From NCBI GenBank assembly GCA_032719365.1, contig CM064862.1, positions 6,226,001 to 6,290,000 on the forward strand: 64,000 bases of DNA. Direction: 5' to 3'. Source of the stretch: Prinsepia uniflora (Eukaryota > Streptophyta > Magnoliopsida > Rosales > Rosaceae). Shown here piece by piece: positions 47,511 through 60,307 of this stretch (its first letter is position 1; each line of letters starts with the position of its first letter). Made by a program: the position numbers and the translations under genes. The notes under the pieces are model-generated. The model was not told the origin of the DNA. It saw only the letters and a program-made list of their open reading frames with translations, and did no database searches.

Positions 47511-49231
47511 CATTCCTAATAATTAAAAAAAAAAATAGCACTACTCTAATCAAAATCACAAATAACTGACTCAGCAAGGTTGTGGATAGGAAAACAGTTT
47601 TGATATTAATTTGACTCACTCAGCAAGTGTTTGACACTGTCTCCTCCAAGTTTGGATTAACTTCTTTTGGGGTCCATGAGTCCATGACGTGCTATACTCT
47701 CTCTATCTATAGGAATACGTTTTCCATTTGCATTATTCCTTTAAGGACATTCTTATTCAGTATAATATATAACAGAAGAATTCAGATTTGATCTTCATAA
47801 ATAGTAAAATTAATAATAATTATTTAATTAAACATGCAAAAATTGAATTTTAAGTCAATTTTTTTATATAAAGATATTAATGAGGATGATTTTAAATATA
47901 AAATTATTAACTTCACTATGAGTGATATTTTATTACATATCAAAGTGACTAACAATATCATTAGATGAATAATACCAGCGTGATTTCATGTCAAACCTTA
48001 CGAGTGTATGTTGAAGGTGACTTAAAGTCTTGACACTTGGAAAAGTCACCATCTTTTGGACCATTTTCTGGTTTCAATCGAGTCTTAGATCCAAGCATGC
48101 GCAGCCATCATAGAATGCAGCCTAGTTACTTAGCTAGCTAGCCACCATTTTGAATGGTCAAGATTCAACAAGAGCTAATTGCCTAATTCTAATCTAATGG
48201 CAGAGTTTAATTAGCTTGTGGCATGAATTTCTAAATTCACCAAATTCTTGGTGAGCTGTGAACATGACAATTTCCATATGCATGATTTGGATTTGAGGGC
48301 TTAGTTCCACCTCTAAATGAAATTTGGAATTTAAAAAAACTGATGAGAAATGAAGTACGATGAGATTTTTTAACAAAAAAAAAACACGATTACATTACGT
48401 GACATAACATGTTAAATTACGATTAAATTATGGGAAAGAAAATCCTTCACAATGAAAATAAAAGTTTTGAAACTGGATGTAATCCAAATTAAACAACCTC
48501 ACCTAAGTTTTTCAAAAATGGAAGCATGTGACTTTTCCTCCCTAATCAGTAATCACAAATGACTCAATTTATTTTTCCTATGTTAAGAAATACAAAACCA
48601 AATTTGATTTGAAATAACAACTCATTTCTTGACCATTTGGCATCCTTTTTTCATTTCTCAAATAATTAAGCTTTAGGTCTTGTTTGGTTGCAACTTTCTT
48701 CACGTTGCCCTAGCTTCCAATGTTGCCTGATACAATCACGTGGTGCCACGTCGCCTAGATCATATGTCCGCAAATACGAATTTTCCTCTTCACAATTTAA
48801 ATTAGTTTAAAATAGAATATGGCTCGTGAAAAACAATGCCAACAGATCATAATTAAAATAGTTGTTATAGTGATGCTTTGTAGCTTAGAAGAAAAACAGG
48901 AAGAGAAAGAGAGCAGGTGCTTCTTCAGTTGGCAAAGAGGATGCAAGAAAATGCATGCAAAGTTTGGGAATAAGAGTTACACTTACTCTCATATCCTTAT
49001 TAAAGGCACTAAGTTACAACAAAGCTAAGAATTATTACTAAAATACAATAACAATGACAATGTCACTATTATAAAGACCCTCTTTCCCTCTTCACGAAAC
49101 GTACAAGAAATTCGAACCCAAAGCATCTTCATCTTCAATTCCTCCATTTTTCACGTTTGGAGGGAGAGCCTCAAGTATAATTATGAAATTTATGTAGAAA
49201 AAGAATGTGAAGGATACAAAATTGACCTCTT
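47511..49231. other. Intergenic region
   Basis: AT-rich, without recognisable genes. The part nearest 49231 is presumably the 3' UTR and downstream region of TIC100. Confidence 0.5.
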
Positions 49232-52200
49232 TCAACACCATAGAGTACAAGTATTATGGTAACAGGAGAGAGAAATCGGCTCACCTTGCATCGTTTCTTC
49301 ATGGGGTTCCAAATAATACACCGGTGTGTGCAAAGACAAAATACTGTCTGCTTCCCTCTCTGGTGCCGCATGAGGCCAACTATGGTTTCTTGATTTCATA
49401 TTTTTTATAATCGTAGAAGCTGAATGAGGTGAGCATATTTGAGATATAGGCTGCATCCGTTTTAAGGAGGTTTTGGCTGGGTGGTTCAAGTTTCTTTGAC
49501 TTGTGGCTTTCAGGTTTACTTTTGGGCCAAGCACCGGAGGGAAGCTGAATGAATCAGCTGCTTTCAAGAGGGAACTAGAGGAGGCACCGCTGCATGAAGA
49601 AACGGCCGCCTTTGACATTCCTCTACTCTTTTTCCATGACAAAAAAGATTGTTGTAGCCTGGATGGGACCTGTACAGCCAAAAAGTAGACATAAGAACTA
49701 GCTCTGAATCGATATGTTCACTCAACCTGAGTTTCTTACCCTGGCTTACTAGCAGTTGGATCTATGACAAAATAATAAGTACATTTATACAGAGACCAAT
49801 GAACTCATTGCAGAATTTTAGACATGCTTTGTACATTCTCTCTAAGTTCTCTTATTATGTTTAGGCATTGTGATAATTATAGATTCATATGCGTATGTGT
49901 GTGTAAATATATATCTATATATATATATATATATTATAAGCATATTATATATGTATTTACAATTTCAACTCCAAAAGTTATAGATTCTTATTTAAACAGC
50001 TTGGGGATGCAGGAAAAGAGTTTATTGTGATTTTAATTGAAACCGTGACATTATTTAAAATTAAAGACTACTACTACCAATGAAGTTAACGACACTGATG
50101 GGCTAATGTTAACATTTTCTGTTAGTTCAAAGCATTCGATAGCATATATATGACATCACAAGCTATTCACTTCAATGACGCTGACTTATCATAATGATTT
50201 TAACGACATATAAAACCCAGAAAAAAAATGTTGATATAAAAAAAATAAAAACTTACTCCAGAGACAAGGCTACTTGAAGCAAATGCCAAAGAAGACGTAG
50301 AAAACGGTGGTTTCCTAGGTTTGTTTCCCTTCTGGGCATTTTTATTAGCGTCCGGATCAGCAGTTACGGACCCAAAACTTGATGGCGCATCTTCATCCTC
50401 ATCTTCCTCTTCTTCTTCCTCTTCATCCTCTTCAGCCTCTTCAATCGAGGGTTTCTCATCTTGGTTAGCCAACACAGAAGCATCTTCTTCCTCCGGAAAA
50501 CCCACTTCAGCCTTCTCCTCTTCTTTCTCTCTCCTCTTCAAGTCCTCATCCAAATCCTCAATGACCTCTTCCAGAGACAGTTCAGCCTCTATGAGTTCAA
50601 GTTCTTTTTCAATAAGCTTCATCTTCACCTCACTAGCTCTCTTCTTCTCTTCAGCCCATTTCTATACTTCAGCAAAAAAGGGCTTGCATGTATTTTCAAC
50701 TCCTGATACAAGACGCATCCATATGTTTTTTTTCTGCTCTCCAGTGTTTTTTCCAAAGAACTCGTCAAAACCAAGTGGTAGGAATTCTACCTTTTCTGGG
50801 TCCACATCTTCCCCTTCTTTCAGAAGAGGCTGAAAAAATAAGCGAACCCCATACTTTTCATCACTGATATAGTTGATTAACCGTCCAGTTGGTGTGTGTA
50901 GGATTAGGGGATCTTCAGTATATACAAGCTTTGATGGGTCTGAAGGATCAGGCTCTGGCTCCTTGTTAAGAAGAACAAATTCTGGAGTCTCATCTGAACA
51001 AGCAAATACAATATGCATGCATTTAGTATGAGATACAACTTTGTCCCTTCTAAGGAAGAACAAACCACGCATCTATTTTCTTATTATTTGGATAAAAGCA
51101 TTAGCCCACCTGATCACATTAGAAGACAGAAAACTAAATTGAAATAAGTCCAGAAGCCACCAGCCTACATGGCCAGGTTACCTCTCAAACATTAAAAGAG
51201 GAGACAAAGGATTATGACGGGAGTTAGGAAGAGCTATCCAACATTATGCAGCTCATCACTTGGGATATCATTTATTGTAAAACACAAAAAAATAAAATCA
51301 TGTGTGGTTGAATATGCCGAGCTAATAGAAATGAATGCTGAGGGGGAGGGGTGTAGATAATGGAATGAATACCCTTTGACCACCAGTGTTCAAGTTCAGC
51401 AGGCATAGGTATCCTCAGTGGAGCTTTATAGAAAGAGTTCAACCACATTTCCCTCTCTTCATCAACCTCGTGCACATATGTTTTCCAATAATCAGGGACC
51501 TGCCGAAGAAGTGTAAATGCTCAATTTCTTATTCCTGAGTAGGTATAGAATTTATTTCCATTATCGTAAGAAAATTTCTCCAGTCATAAATAAATGATTG
51601 TACTTACTTCATAAAATTGGTTTATGAAGCCTGGTGCCATCCATACATCTTCATCTTCATAGAAATAGGGATGTTGAGGATCACTGTATGGACCCCTTTC
51701 TTCCCTAACCACTTTAAAGGAAAAGCAATTAATCTAATGAAATAACCAGATCCGCATATTGTGAAAATTATAATACAGTACTTCAAAGTGCCCGGGTAGA
51801 ACAATGTACAAAATTAACCACCTCTGCTTTTTGTGACAGCTATATATCATAGATGATGACGAATAACAGTCAAGGGTGTTTTAGTCTTCTAGCATGTAGG
51901 GTTTTAGTTTTTTTTTAAGATTAGGATTTTAAATTAAAACTTTACTCTAATTTCATTCTAGTGCAAGGGCATTCCAGATGACATAACCAATAGGCACCTG
52001 AATCTACAAATAATATACTAACCAATATGCAGATGAAATTTCAGATTACTATTGTAATTGGCTTTGTGTATGATTTCACTTCACTTCAACCACCACTTGT
52101 AATTTCAACTCTAAAAGTTGAATTGAAATTTTCAGTTTCTAAACAACACAATAATTAGCAACTTAAGATCTCCTCAAGAAGGCAGCTACTACTAGCAATT

Positions 52201-55200
52201 AAAATACATACTTCCATCAGGCTTGTTCACAAACATCCGAGCCTTAGCAGCAGCCACTTCTGCAATACCCGCATGCAGCTGAAAAGCCACCAACACGTCA
52301 GGGATATCTTAGCAGAGCTGCTATATTTCTCCTCTTTATTTTCATTTATGTATAATAGATCAAAGAACGAGCAGATAATTTTTACCGCTGATACTTTGTC
52401 ATCACAACCAGCTGAATCCTCCAATAGCTCCCCAAAGTAGAACCTACCCTGCATGCAAAGAGAGTATGACGTACTTAACAAGCATAAAATAACATTAAGT
52501 TATTGGACAGTGGGATTCAATCAATGGAAAATCTTTCGCATGATTTGACATCGTAATCATATTGGCATCCCTCAGACTATTTCAATTACTTTCCAATGTA
52601 ATGCTAGAAGCTTACTTTATTTAAGCTACTCTATAACTTAAGGGTACACTGGGAATTGTCGGAAATGGACTGTTGTAACCCAGGGATCTTATTTTGCATC
52701 ATGAGATCTTATAAGGTCCTTATGTAAGTTGAATACGGAACTGGGAGAAGTTTAAAACTAATTAACAATGCACAAATTACAATCACACTACTACTAAACT
52801 TACACAAAATATAGTGCAATCAATTAAAGCTAAAAGAAAAGCCTTTAAAACGACGTTGGTTTTAGAGTGGAAGGTGTAGGGACCACATTGCACAAGATTT
52901 TACTGTGGAAGGTGTAGGGACCACACTGCACAATTCCTTTTTTCTATTTCAGGTTTAAGAAACCATTCGCATCATGTACATATGCAATTGATTATTTGCA
53001 TCAGACTTGGATGTCTAGATCAATCATTTAAACCCCTCCCCACTACACAAACTTACTACCCCATACTGTGGCATTGTACGTACATGATAATATTTCTCTT
53101 TTCTTTTGATATCTTTACTATAAGAAATTGACTCCCCCATGTTCAGTGAATTCATGCAAATAAATGGCTTATAGTTTGTGCACATACATAGATGGTACGC
53201 TCATTGATTTCATACACACCACATCCATGCATCCTGGCGTGCTTCCACTGTCCAGCATAACGATATCGACCTTTCTCCCTGAAATAAAAGAATCATAAAA
53301 TAAACCTGAATACCAGCATAAGAAAAATGAATACATTTATGACTTGTAGTATGAAAAGTTTCAAGTTTCTATGAAAAGTTTCAAGTTTCTAAAATTGTAA
53401 AGAAAAAACTAAAATAATATAATAATATTAACAATAATAATAATTATTATTATGAATTACAAGCCCTTTGGCCCGTTCAAACTGTTTTGGTTATTAAGCA
53501 AGGATGAGAAGCTTAAGATCAAAAGAAAAGGATGAAAGTTAAAGAAACTATTCAGAAGCCAGGGCAATCATATGTATCTCACCCTATCCACACCTCCCCT
53601 AAAGGATGAAACAACAATGAAAGCTCTTTGATCTTCCCACATATAATAGAAAGGGTTGTGAGATTCTATTTCCTTCTTTTCGTGTGTGTGTAGTGATTAT
53701 AAGTTCTTAACCAAGAAAGCCCTCTGGTCTAGATCTGGTTCTGCCAAGGGTGTACTATCTCAAGCCCCGCCTAAGTGCTCATTTGTGCAGTCTTTGTTTT
53801 GAAATTCTTGGTATTATCAGGTATTATCAGAATAGAGCCCTACGGAGGGTTATTAGATAGGATCCTGAGACACAGCACAAAAGAGTCATAATATTAAGAA
53901 ACAAGGTCTGAGCAAAGGAATGTGTGTGACATCCTAACTCAGGACAATCCTTGAGGACCTCGAGTCCATTGATCAACTACCTCACTAGATTAGACTAGAT
54001 AATCATACACATAGCCATATCAAAAATAACATATTAGAAAACTAACCACATCCTCCAATCTTAAATATATTAAGCTAATATTGAAAATCATTAACTAAAA
54101 TCCTGTTTATAAGCAACACTAGCTAAAGAATATGACTTACGGTTTCCTCCCAAATTGTTTAACCCATTCATCATTTTCATAAAAGGGTATTTCATATTGC
54201 CCCCCTGCTAGACGAATGCTGTCTTCAATATCCATCTCCAACCATTCTTTGTCTTCTGGAGTCATATAATCTCTCGATATTATGTGCCCATCAGCACGCA
54301 TTTGTGCTTCAAGCCTTGAAAGTGGGTAACAAGTTGCTCAATTAGTTTGTATTACTCTGGGAAACAAATCTTGAGGCAATAACTGCTAAATTATGGAAGG
54401 GTACATATATCGGGATCATCAACTTACTTGGAACCAGGAATAGGCTCTATATCAGGTATATCAACTTCAACAACCCCGTGGCCCTCCATGTTATTTTGAA
54501 GCCATTCACCTTCATACCTATTAACATAAAATGGAATTTCTTTTCACATAAAAAAGAGTGACAAAAAATTTCAAGCTAAAAAATTAATAAGTTTAGAGTT
54601 TATACAGAAACAAAACAACCCGAAGACAACACTCAGCCTCTAGCATATAAGCTAACAGACTATGCGATTCTTGACTATGCTCTGGCCTCACAAGTTTGGA
54701 TAAGCAATACACCCATTTTTTATGAATATTTTCCTTCATAAGAAATTGAACTGGTGCATCATTCCAACCCCAAATAAAGGCACCAGGGACAGAACTGACT
54801 GTATGTCTTGCGTGGAATCTTTGAAACAAGCTTTCTATGAGTTCTTGAAGTTCAAAATGCTTCTTTTGGCTTGGAAAAATTTTGGACCTAAGAGCAACCC
54901 AATCTCACCATACACTTGACCGATAAAGCCAGTAAACCCAGGAAAACTTGGAGAATAACTACTAGCCTCGCCAGATTTGGTATATAAGATTTTTGCACCA
55001 TCCCCCCAAACAACAATAAGATATCTCAGTTTAGCCATTATAAAGTCATACTAAAGCACGAAATTTGAATATAGACATCAATAAGTAGAGAAAGGTGAAA
55101 ACTTAATTTCAGGAAAAAAAATTGACAAACCTGACCAGTCCCTGTTCGGCCACATATACTCCTTTCCCATGAGCCAAGTCATCCCACACAGTTCCCTCAT

Positions 55201-56310
55201 ACCTTTAAACAAAGACCATTCATAATCAACGTGATAACAAATATGATAAGTTAAAGCAAATAAAAGCAGCAACTTTTAACATCACAGAGTAGAAATCATA
55301 ATCTTTGCAGGAATTGAATGAACAATGTGGCCACTTCTCTCATGCTACAAACTAAGTAACAGAAACAATAGAATAAACAGAAATTCTAGCATAAACTCTA
55401 CAGTCCTTTTGTAGCTTACTTAAATTTACACTTGAACATAAACAAATTCCAAAGTGTAAAACTCATAGTCTTGGAAGGAATTTCGATACTGAGCACTGGC
55501 CATTTCTTTCATGCTATGAGCCAAGTCATAGAAATAATTCAAAAACAGAAACTCTAGCATGAAATCTATAGTTCATTTGTATCCTACTTAAAGTTTATAC
55601 TTAAACAGAAACAATTCCAATTTACTAAAGAAAGAATCTAATACATACGTGCTTCCATCGGCGAAGACTAAGCTAACCCAGCTGAGGAATTCCTCAATCC
55701 TATCCAATTCTTCAATCACAGCTTTGGGATTGGAAATGTCATAATGGTCATCCGGTATAGCCGGATAAGGCTTCCTGTACGGGATGTAAAATGGGGCAAT
55801 GGGTGGATCCCTCCCTTCCTTAATCTCCTCCCTGACAATGTCCCAGTCCTCCTCATCAGCCCAAACCGGGTCCCACCCGGGTTTCGTCATTTCCAATGGA
55901 GCATCAGCCCATAGCTCCTTCAAGTCTTCCTCTCTCCAATTCTCTGGGTCCTCTGGAAAATCAAAGAGGTCCTCATAAAAGACATAGCTTTCGTCCTCCT
56001 CCTCTTGCCTTCTCCTCACTCTCTTGCCCTCAAGCACCTGAGAAAACAGCTTCGCATTCACTTCCGGTGTGTTTTCGGACTCCGGTATTTCTTCACCGGT
56101 TCGAATATACTTGAGTGCATCGTCCGCGTCACCATTACCACTATCGCCTCCTCCTTCTCCTTCGTACTCGGATGACTTGTCCGAGTCGTACTCAGACTCT
56201 GAGTCTGAAGAAGAAACGTCTGCTTTTTCTTCATCTGGGTCTGTGCTTGGATCCGTTTCTTGGTCTTGGAGTTGGGATTCAGTGGGGTTTGGGGAGTCTT
56301 GGCCTGGCAT
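49232..56310 (-). pseudogene. TIC100: TIC100 (EMB1211) chloroplast protein-import component, 11 exons, with a premature stop
   Basis: TIC100 is a MORN-motif subunit of the 1-MDa TIC translocon at the chloroplast inner envelope, essential in Arabidopsis. Exons: 56310-55649, 55202-55131, 54517-54428, 54314-54141, 53278-53188, 52448-52386, 52278-52212, 51711-51608, 51499-51373, 50993-50257, 49669-49232. All introns are GT-AG; the exons total 2,625 nt, exactly 875 codons, close to the Arabidopsis length. Visible parts are an acidic Ser/Asp-rich N terminus; the conserved LFDFPEDPENW and EMTKPGWDPVWADE segments; MORN-like repeats in exons 2-3 and 5-6 (YEGEWLQNNMEGHG, YAGQWKHARMHGCGVYE); then the DPQHPYFYE and WLNSFYKAPLR segments; and a charged coiled coil and acidic tail. 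Codon 594 is TAG (50662-50664), cutting the protein at 593 of 874 residues while the frame stays open on both sides. The extreme C terminus is uncertain. It may be a real null allele, a tolerated truncation or a sequence error. Confidence 0.9.
50662..50664 (-). other. In-frame TAG in TIC100 exon 10
   Basis: The minus strand reads GCT GAA GTA TAG AAA TGG GCT. The conserved KWAEEKK segment follows directly, so the stop replaces one residue rather than marking an exon edge. No nearby GT-AG pair would splice it out while keeping the frame. Confidence 0.9.
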
Positions 56311-57849
56311 TGTAGTGAGTTTTAGAGGAGGAAGAAGATGAAGAAGAAGATAAGGCAGCTAAGCAAAATGGTAGAGAGTAAGCAAAGAGCGCAGGCCAAC
56401 AGCCTATAGGGACAAACAGAGGGTTTAGTGTTCTTTCCAATTAAATTCAAAATAAGGTAAACTATAAAAGAAAAAAATGATTTGCAACTCATCCCAGTTA
56501 CTTTCAGGCCCAATATAAATAGAAAGGCGTTTTGGGTTGGGACCCGGTTTACCATTGGAGACCCATGGAGATAAAAGACAATTCCAAATTTTCATTAGGT
56601 CCAAGTTTAGCAACCCAAAAGGCCTAGAAGGATACTGATCATCACAATCTCACGATCATGTACTTGCACTCCTTTTTGGATTTGTTTTTACTTTTCTTCC
56701 GTTTATCCAATTCTAACTAGGAATTCAAGGTATTTAAAATTGAAATTGTAGGTTAAAATTATACTCTAGACGTTTTTTTTTTTGGATCAACATGGCATTT
56801 CCTTGTATCATAATGAAGTAAGTTAATTATCATATTAATATCAAGTTATGACAGTAAAACCGATTCATAAATAAGTTAACACCAATAATATAAAAAAAAA
56901 ACTCCATAAAAACTAAAACAAACTATATCACTAAAATAATGAAAAATTACAAATCTAAGTTCACAAAGTCCAAAACAACCAAAACTATAACAACACCTAT
57001 AATTCCTAAAGGACGACCTCTACTAAAATAAACAACCGTGACCTCAAACCCATCACATATGTATATGGTCTTTAAGAATTTGTAGAACACGAGACCGATA
57101 TGAGTAAGATATAATCCCTAGCATTCCGATTGAGCCCGATTGAGCATAAAAACGGATAAAGGACTAAGTCCTAATTAATCTTACTACTGTAACAAAGAAT
57201 AAAACATAAAATATTGAGAGTAAGGAGATGGGATACTAATATCTGACCCGGTCCTCTCCATGACATCTCTAATTGCAAATGTCAACTGAAAATGGTATTT
57301 ATTTATTACTTTCCAGCTTGAAATTTTAGCAGAGAACTAGTCTAGCTCTTAGGCTTAATTAACTATAGGGTCCATTCCACGAGCAACACGATTACTCTAG
57401 TTGCTGCACACATTGTGGCTTAAAAAATGAGTATATTTTCTTCTAATTAAAACAAATCTTTTATATATGGATGATCGGGAAAAAATGAGTATATTTTCTT
57501 TTAGAACAAATCTTTTATATATGGATGATTGGGAAATATATAATATTATTATTGACAGGCGAATTTTAAATGGAAATCAAAGAAAAGCCAAGTAAAAAAA
57601 GGTGTACGTGTTACGTACGCTGTTAAACTTGAAAATTAAATGGAACATGTCCCTGTAGCTCCGATCCTTACAAAATCATGCGTGATATTCAATGTCATAT
57701 GCCAAAGTCTGAAACCCTTCTCATAGAGCTATAATAGCTTTTCTATTGTTCATCGATCCGTAGCTTCTTCATTCATATAAAAAATCAAATCGATATTGGT
57801 TTTTTTCGAGTTCATTCAACTTACTAGCCGACGTGATATATCGAACATT
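56311..57849. other. Intergenic region between TIC100 and the P450 gene
   Basis: The left part holds the TIC100 5' UTR and promoter, the right part the P450 promoter, so the two genes are divergent. A near-repeat of AATGAGTATATTTTCTT occurs at 57427 and 57485. No other gene seen. Confidence 0.6.
57775..57786 (+). promoter_or_regulatory. TATA box of the P450 gene
   Basis: CATATAAAAAAT lies about 65-75 bases upstream of the chosen ATG at 57850. A start about 30 bases downstream would put the in-frame ATG at 57796 upstream of or at the cap, supporting 57850 as the start codon. Confidence 0.5.
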
Positions 57850-60307
57850 ATGGAGTTGTTCGTGATCCTAATAACTTGTGTTATTATATGTCTTTCTCTC
57901 TATTATTTTACCAGCCGCAAAAATGATCTTCATCATCAGCTTCCACCGGGAAGCAAAGGGTGGCCCATCATCGGCGAAACCCTAGAGTTTCTAAAAACAG
58001 CCAAAAACGGTGTCCCGGAGAAGTTCATGGCTGACCGGATGCACAAGTACTTGTCCGGCAACTATTGCAAGGTGTTCAAGACGTCGTTGTTGCTCGAAGA
58101 CATGGCGGTGTTGTGCACGGCCGGCGGGAACAAGTTCATATTTTCAAACGAGAACAAAATGGTAAAGTCGTGGTGGCCGTCCCAGTTGGAAAAGATCATC
58201 TCCGGCAACTCCGAGAAAACAAAGGGCATCACCGAGGAGTCCAATAACTTTCGCAGCATACTTGCTCCGTATCTCAAGCCCGCTGGTCTCCAAAAGTACG
58301 TTGGGACCATGGACTCATTCACAAAAAAACACTTGGGCATCTATTGGGGTAACAAAAATGAGGTAAAGGCCCACCACCTTGTAAAAAAGTATGTGTTTTC
58401 GTTGGCATGCAGGCTCATGTTAGATACCGAAGATGCACAAGTATTGGACAAGCTAGAAGAGATGATAAAAGATTTGTCCGCGGGGTTCACATCGTTGCCG
58501 ATAGATCTTCCCGGCACAACATTTAGACGCGCCATTCGAGGATCGAAGCGACTGAGGGAAGAAATTGAAAACATTGTGATTCGGAGGAGGATGCACGTTT
58601 CCACCGCGACCACTACTACTACGTTGGCGGCGGATGATGATGATGATCATGTAGATATGTTGTCGAGCTTACTCATGGAGACATATAGTGAAGGTCAACA
58701 GATAAGCGAATCGGAGATTGCTGACAAGTTGTACGGTGTTATAGTTGCCGGCTACGACAATCTCAGCAGTGTCTTGGCTTCCATTATTTTGTATCTCGCG
58801 GAGCTTCCTCATATCTACGATGCCGTTCTTAAAGGTAATTAAGCGTATATATTAAGATTATGAATTATTTATGAGTTAATTAGTAAATGATTATCAATTT
58901 GTTGATATGATTATAATAATAATAATAATAATAATAATAATTATTATTATTATTATATAGAGCAAATGGAGATTACATATTCAAAAGGAGAAGGAGAGGT
59001 GCTGAAGTGGAGGGATGTACAAAAGATGAAATATTCATGGAGTGTGGCGTGTGAAATTATGAGATTGTTGCCGCCAAGTCTTGGCACTTTTAGGGAAGCA
59101 ATTACGGACTTCGTCTATGAAGGATATCTAATTCCAAAGGGGATGAAGGTAATTAATTTACAATAATCTTTCATTTTTATTTATTTATTAATTATATATA
59201 TATATATATATCAAGTTAAAATTCAGCATCTTTCAACAGCCTCAACTAATTTAAATAATAAATTAATGAATTACAAATTGTTTAAGTGGTTAACAACAAC
59301 AAAATAGTATTAATTTAACGACCTTTAAATTAAGTGATATATATTTTATTTAACCAAGTAAAAGACCTTTAAGTAGTAGTCTTAAGCACGCATATATAAT
59401 ATATATATATATATATATATAACGTGTCAATAATAATAGTATATTTGAATTGCCAGTGGACAATGCTTTCTTTCATAATTGTATTAATAATTAATTAAAC
59501 TGAGGTGTATGTGCTAATCTTTGTGATTATCAATTTTTCTATATACATATAATAACAATTAGATTGTTATCTATTATATATATATATATTTATTAAGTAG
59601 CTAGAGTTGTTATATCAATACGTAATTAATCATGTAAATATATTGTATCTAAAATTATAAAATATCAAGTGAATAGTGGATCCTCTAATTATTTGTAAGT
59701 ATAAAACAATTAACGACTTTAGTAATATAGTTCAAATCTTAGAGTAGACTGTCTATTTAATATATACGAATAAAAAAATTATAATCTAATTAAAATTTTG
59801 GGCATATATATATAGTCTTTCAGTGGTGACTGATATATAAAAAAAAATGAACGAACTAATGAATCAAGACATATATGTAGACCAGGCTACTCCACAAGAT
59901 ATCGACAACATTGTACTCGTCTACTAACATATAATATTATGGAAAATATTGTGTTCGTCGATGTACTATAAAAAACATTGTGTTCGTGTATATATTAACA
60001 TGAGTGCTTGAGTTTCTTGCAGTTGCACTGGAATGTGCATTCGACACACAAAAACCCAGAATACTTTCCTAACCCAAAAGAGTTTGATCCGTCGAGGTTT
60101 GAGGGAAAAGGACCACCTCCATATTCATTTGTTCCTTTCGGAGGAGGACCTCGAATGTGTCCCGGCAAAGAATATTCCCGCCTGAAAATATTGGTGTTCA
60201 TGCATAACCTAGTCACCAATTACAAATTCGAAAAGGTTTTTCCCGATGAGAAATTCGTATGGGGACCGGTGCTAGCTCCTACCAAAGGACTTCCAATTCG
60301 GCTTTAG
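57850..60307 (+). CDS. CYP716-like cytochrome P450 (triterpenoid oxidase type), three exons
   Basis: Exons 57850-58834, 58961-59148 and 60023-60307 (1,458 nt) encode 485 residues, the usual CYP716 length. The start MELF was chosen over an ATG 54 bases upstream because it matches family N termini and gives a clean signal anchor (about residues 1-22), followed by the hinge LPPGSKGWPIIGE. Other marks are NKFIFSNENKMVKSWWP, the K-helix ExxR (E360-R363, EIMRLLPP), FDPSRF, and the heme loop FVPFGGGPRMCPG with axial Cys437. Family members on the ER oxidise triterpene skeletons such as beta-amyrin; the substrate here is inferred only from family. The I-helix reads AGYDNLS at residues 300-306, lacking the usual acid-Thr-Thr pattern. 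A run of Thr and Asp (TATTTTT, DDDDD) lies between the G and H helix regions. Downstream neighbours give no metabolic cluster. Confidence 0.88.
58914..58955. repeat. (AAT)n/(ATT)n microsatellite at the end of P450 intron 1
   Basis: About nine AAT units run directly into about five ATT units, making a self-complementary tract that ends five bases before the 3' splice site at 58960. Confidence 0.85.
59391..59420. repeat. (TA)n microsatellite in P450 intron 2
   Basis: A run of TA dinucleotides. Shorter ones occur at about 59195-59211 and 59575-59589. Intron 2 (59149-60022) is otherwise AT-rich and featureless. Confidence 0.85.

Noticed and set aside
50321..50833. A long Ser-rich plus-strand frame opposite TIC100
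   Set aside because: It is the antisense of the Glu/Asp-rich coding region (GAG/GAA become CTC/TTC), with no independent support.
54593..55038. Two adjacent minus-strand frames between TIC100 exons 2 and 3
   Set aside because: They fall within a GT-AG intron whose removal gives a protein colinear with the TIC100 family; no domain was recognised in them.
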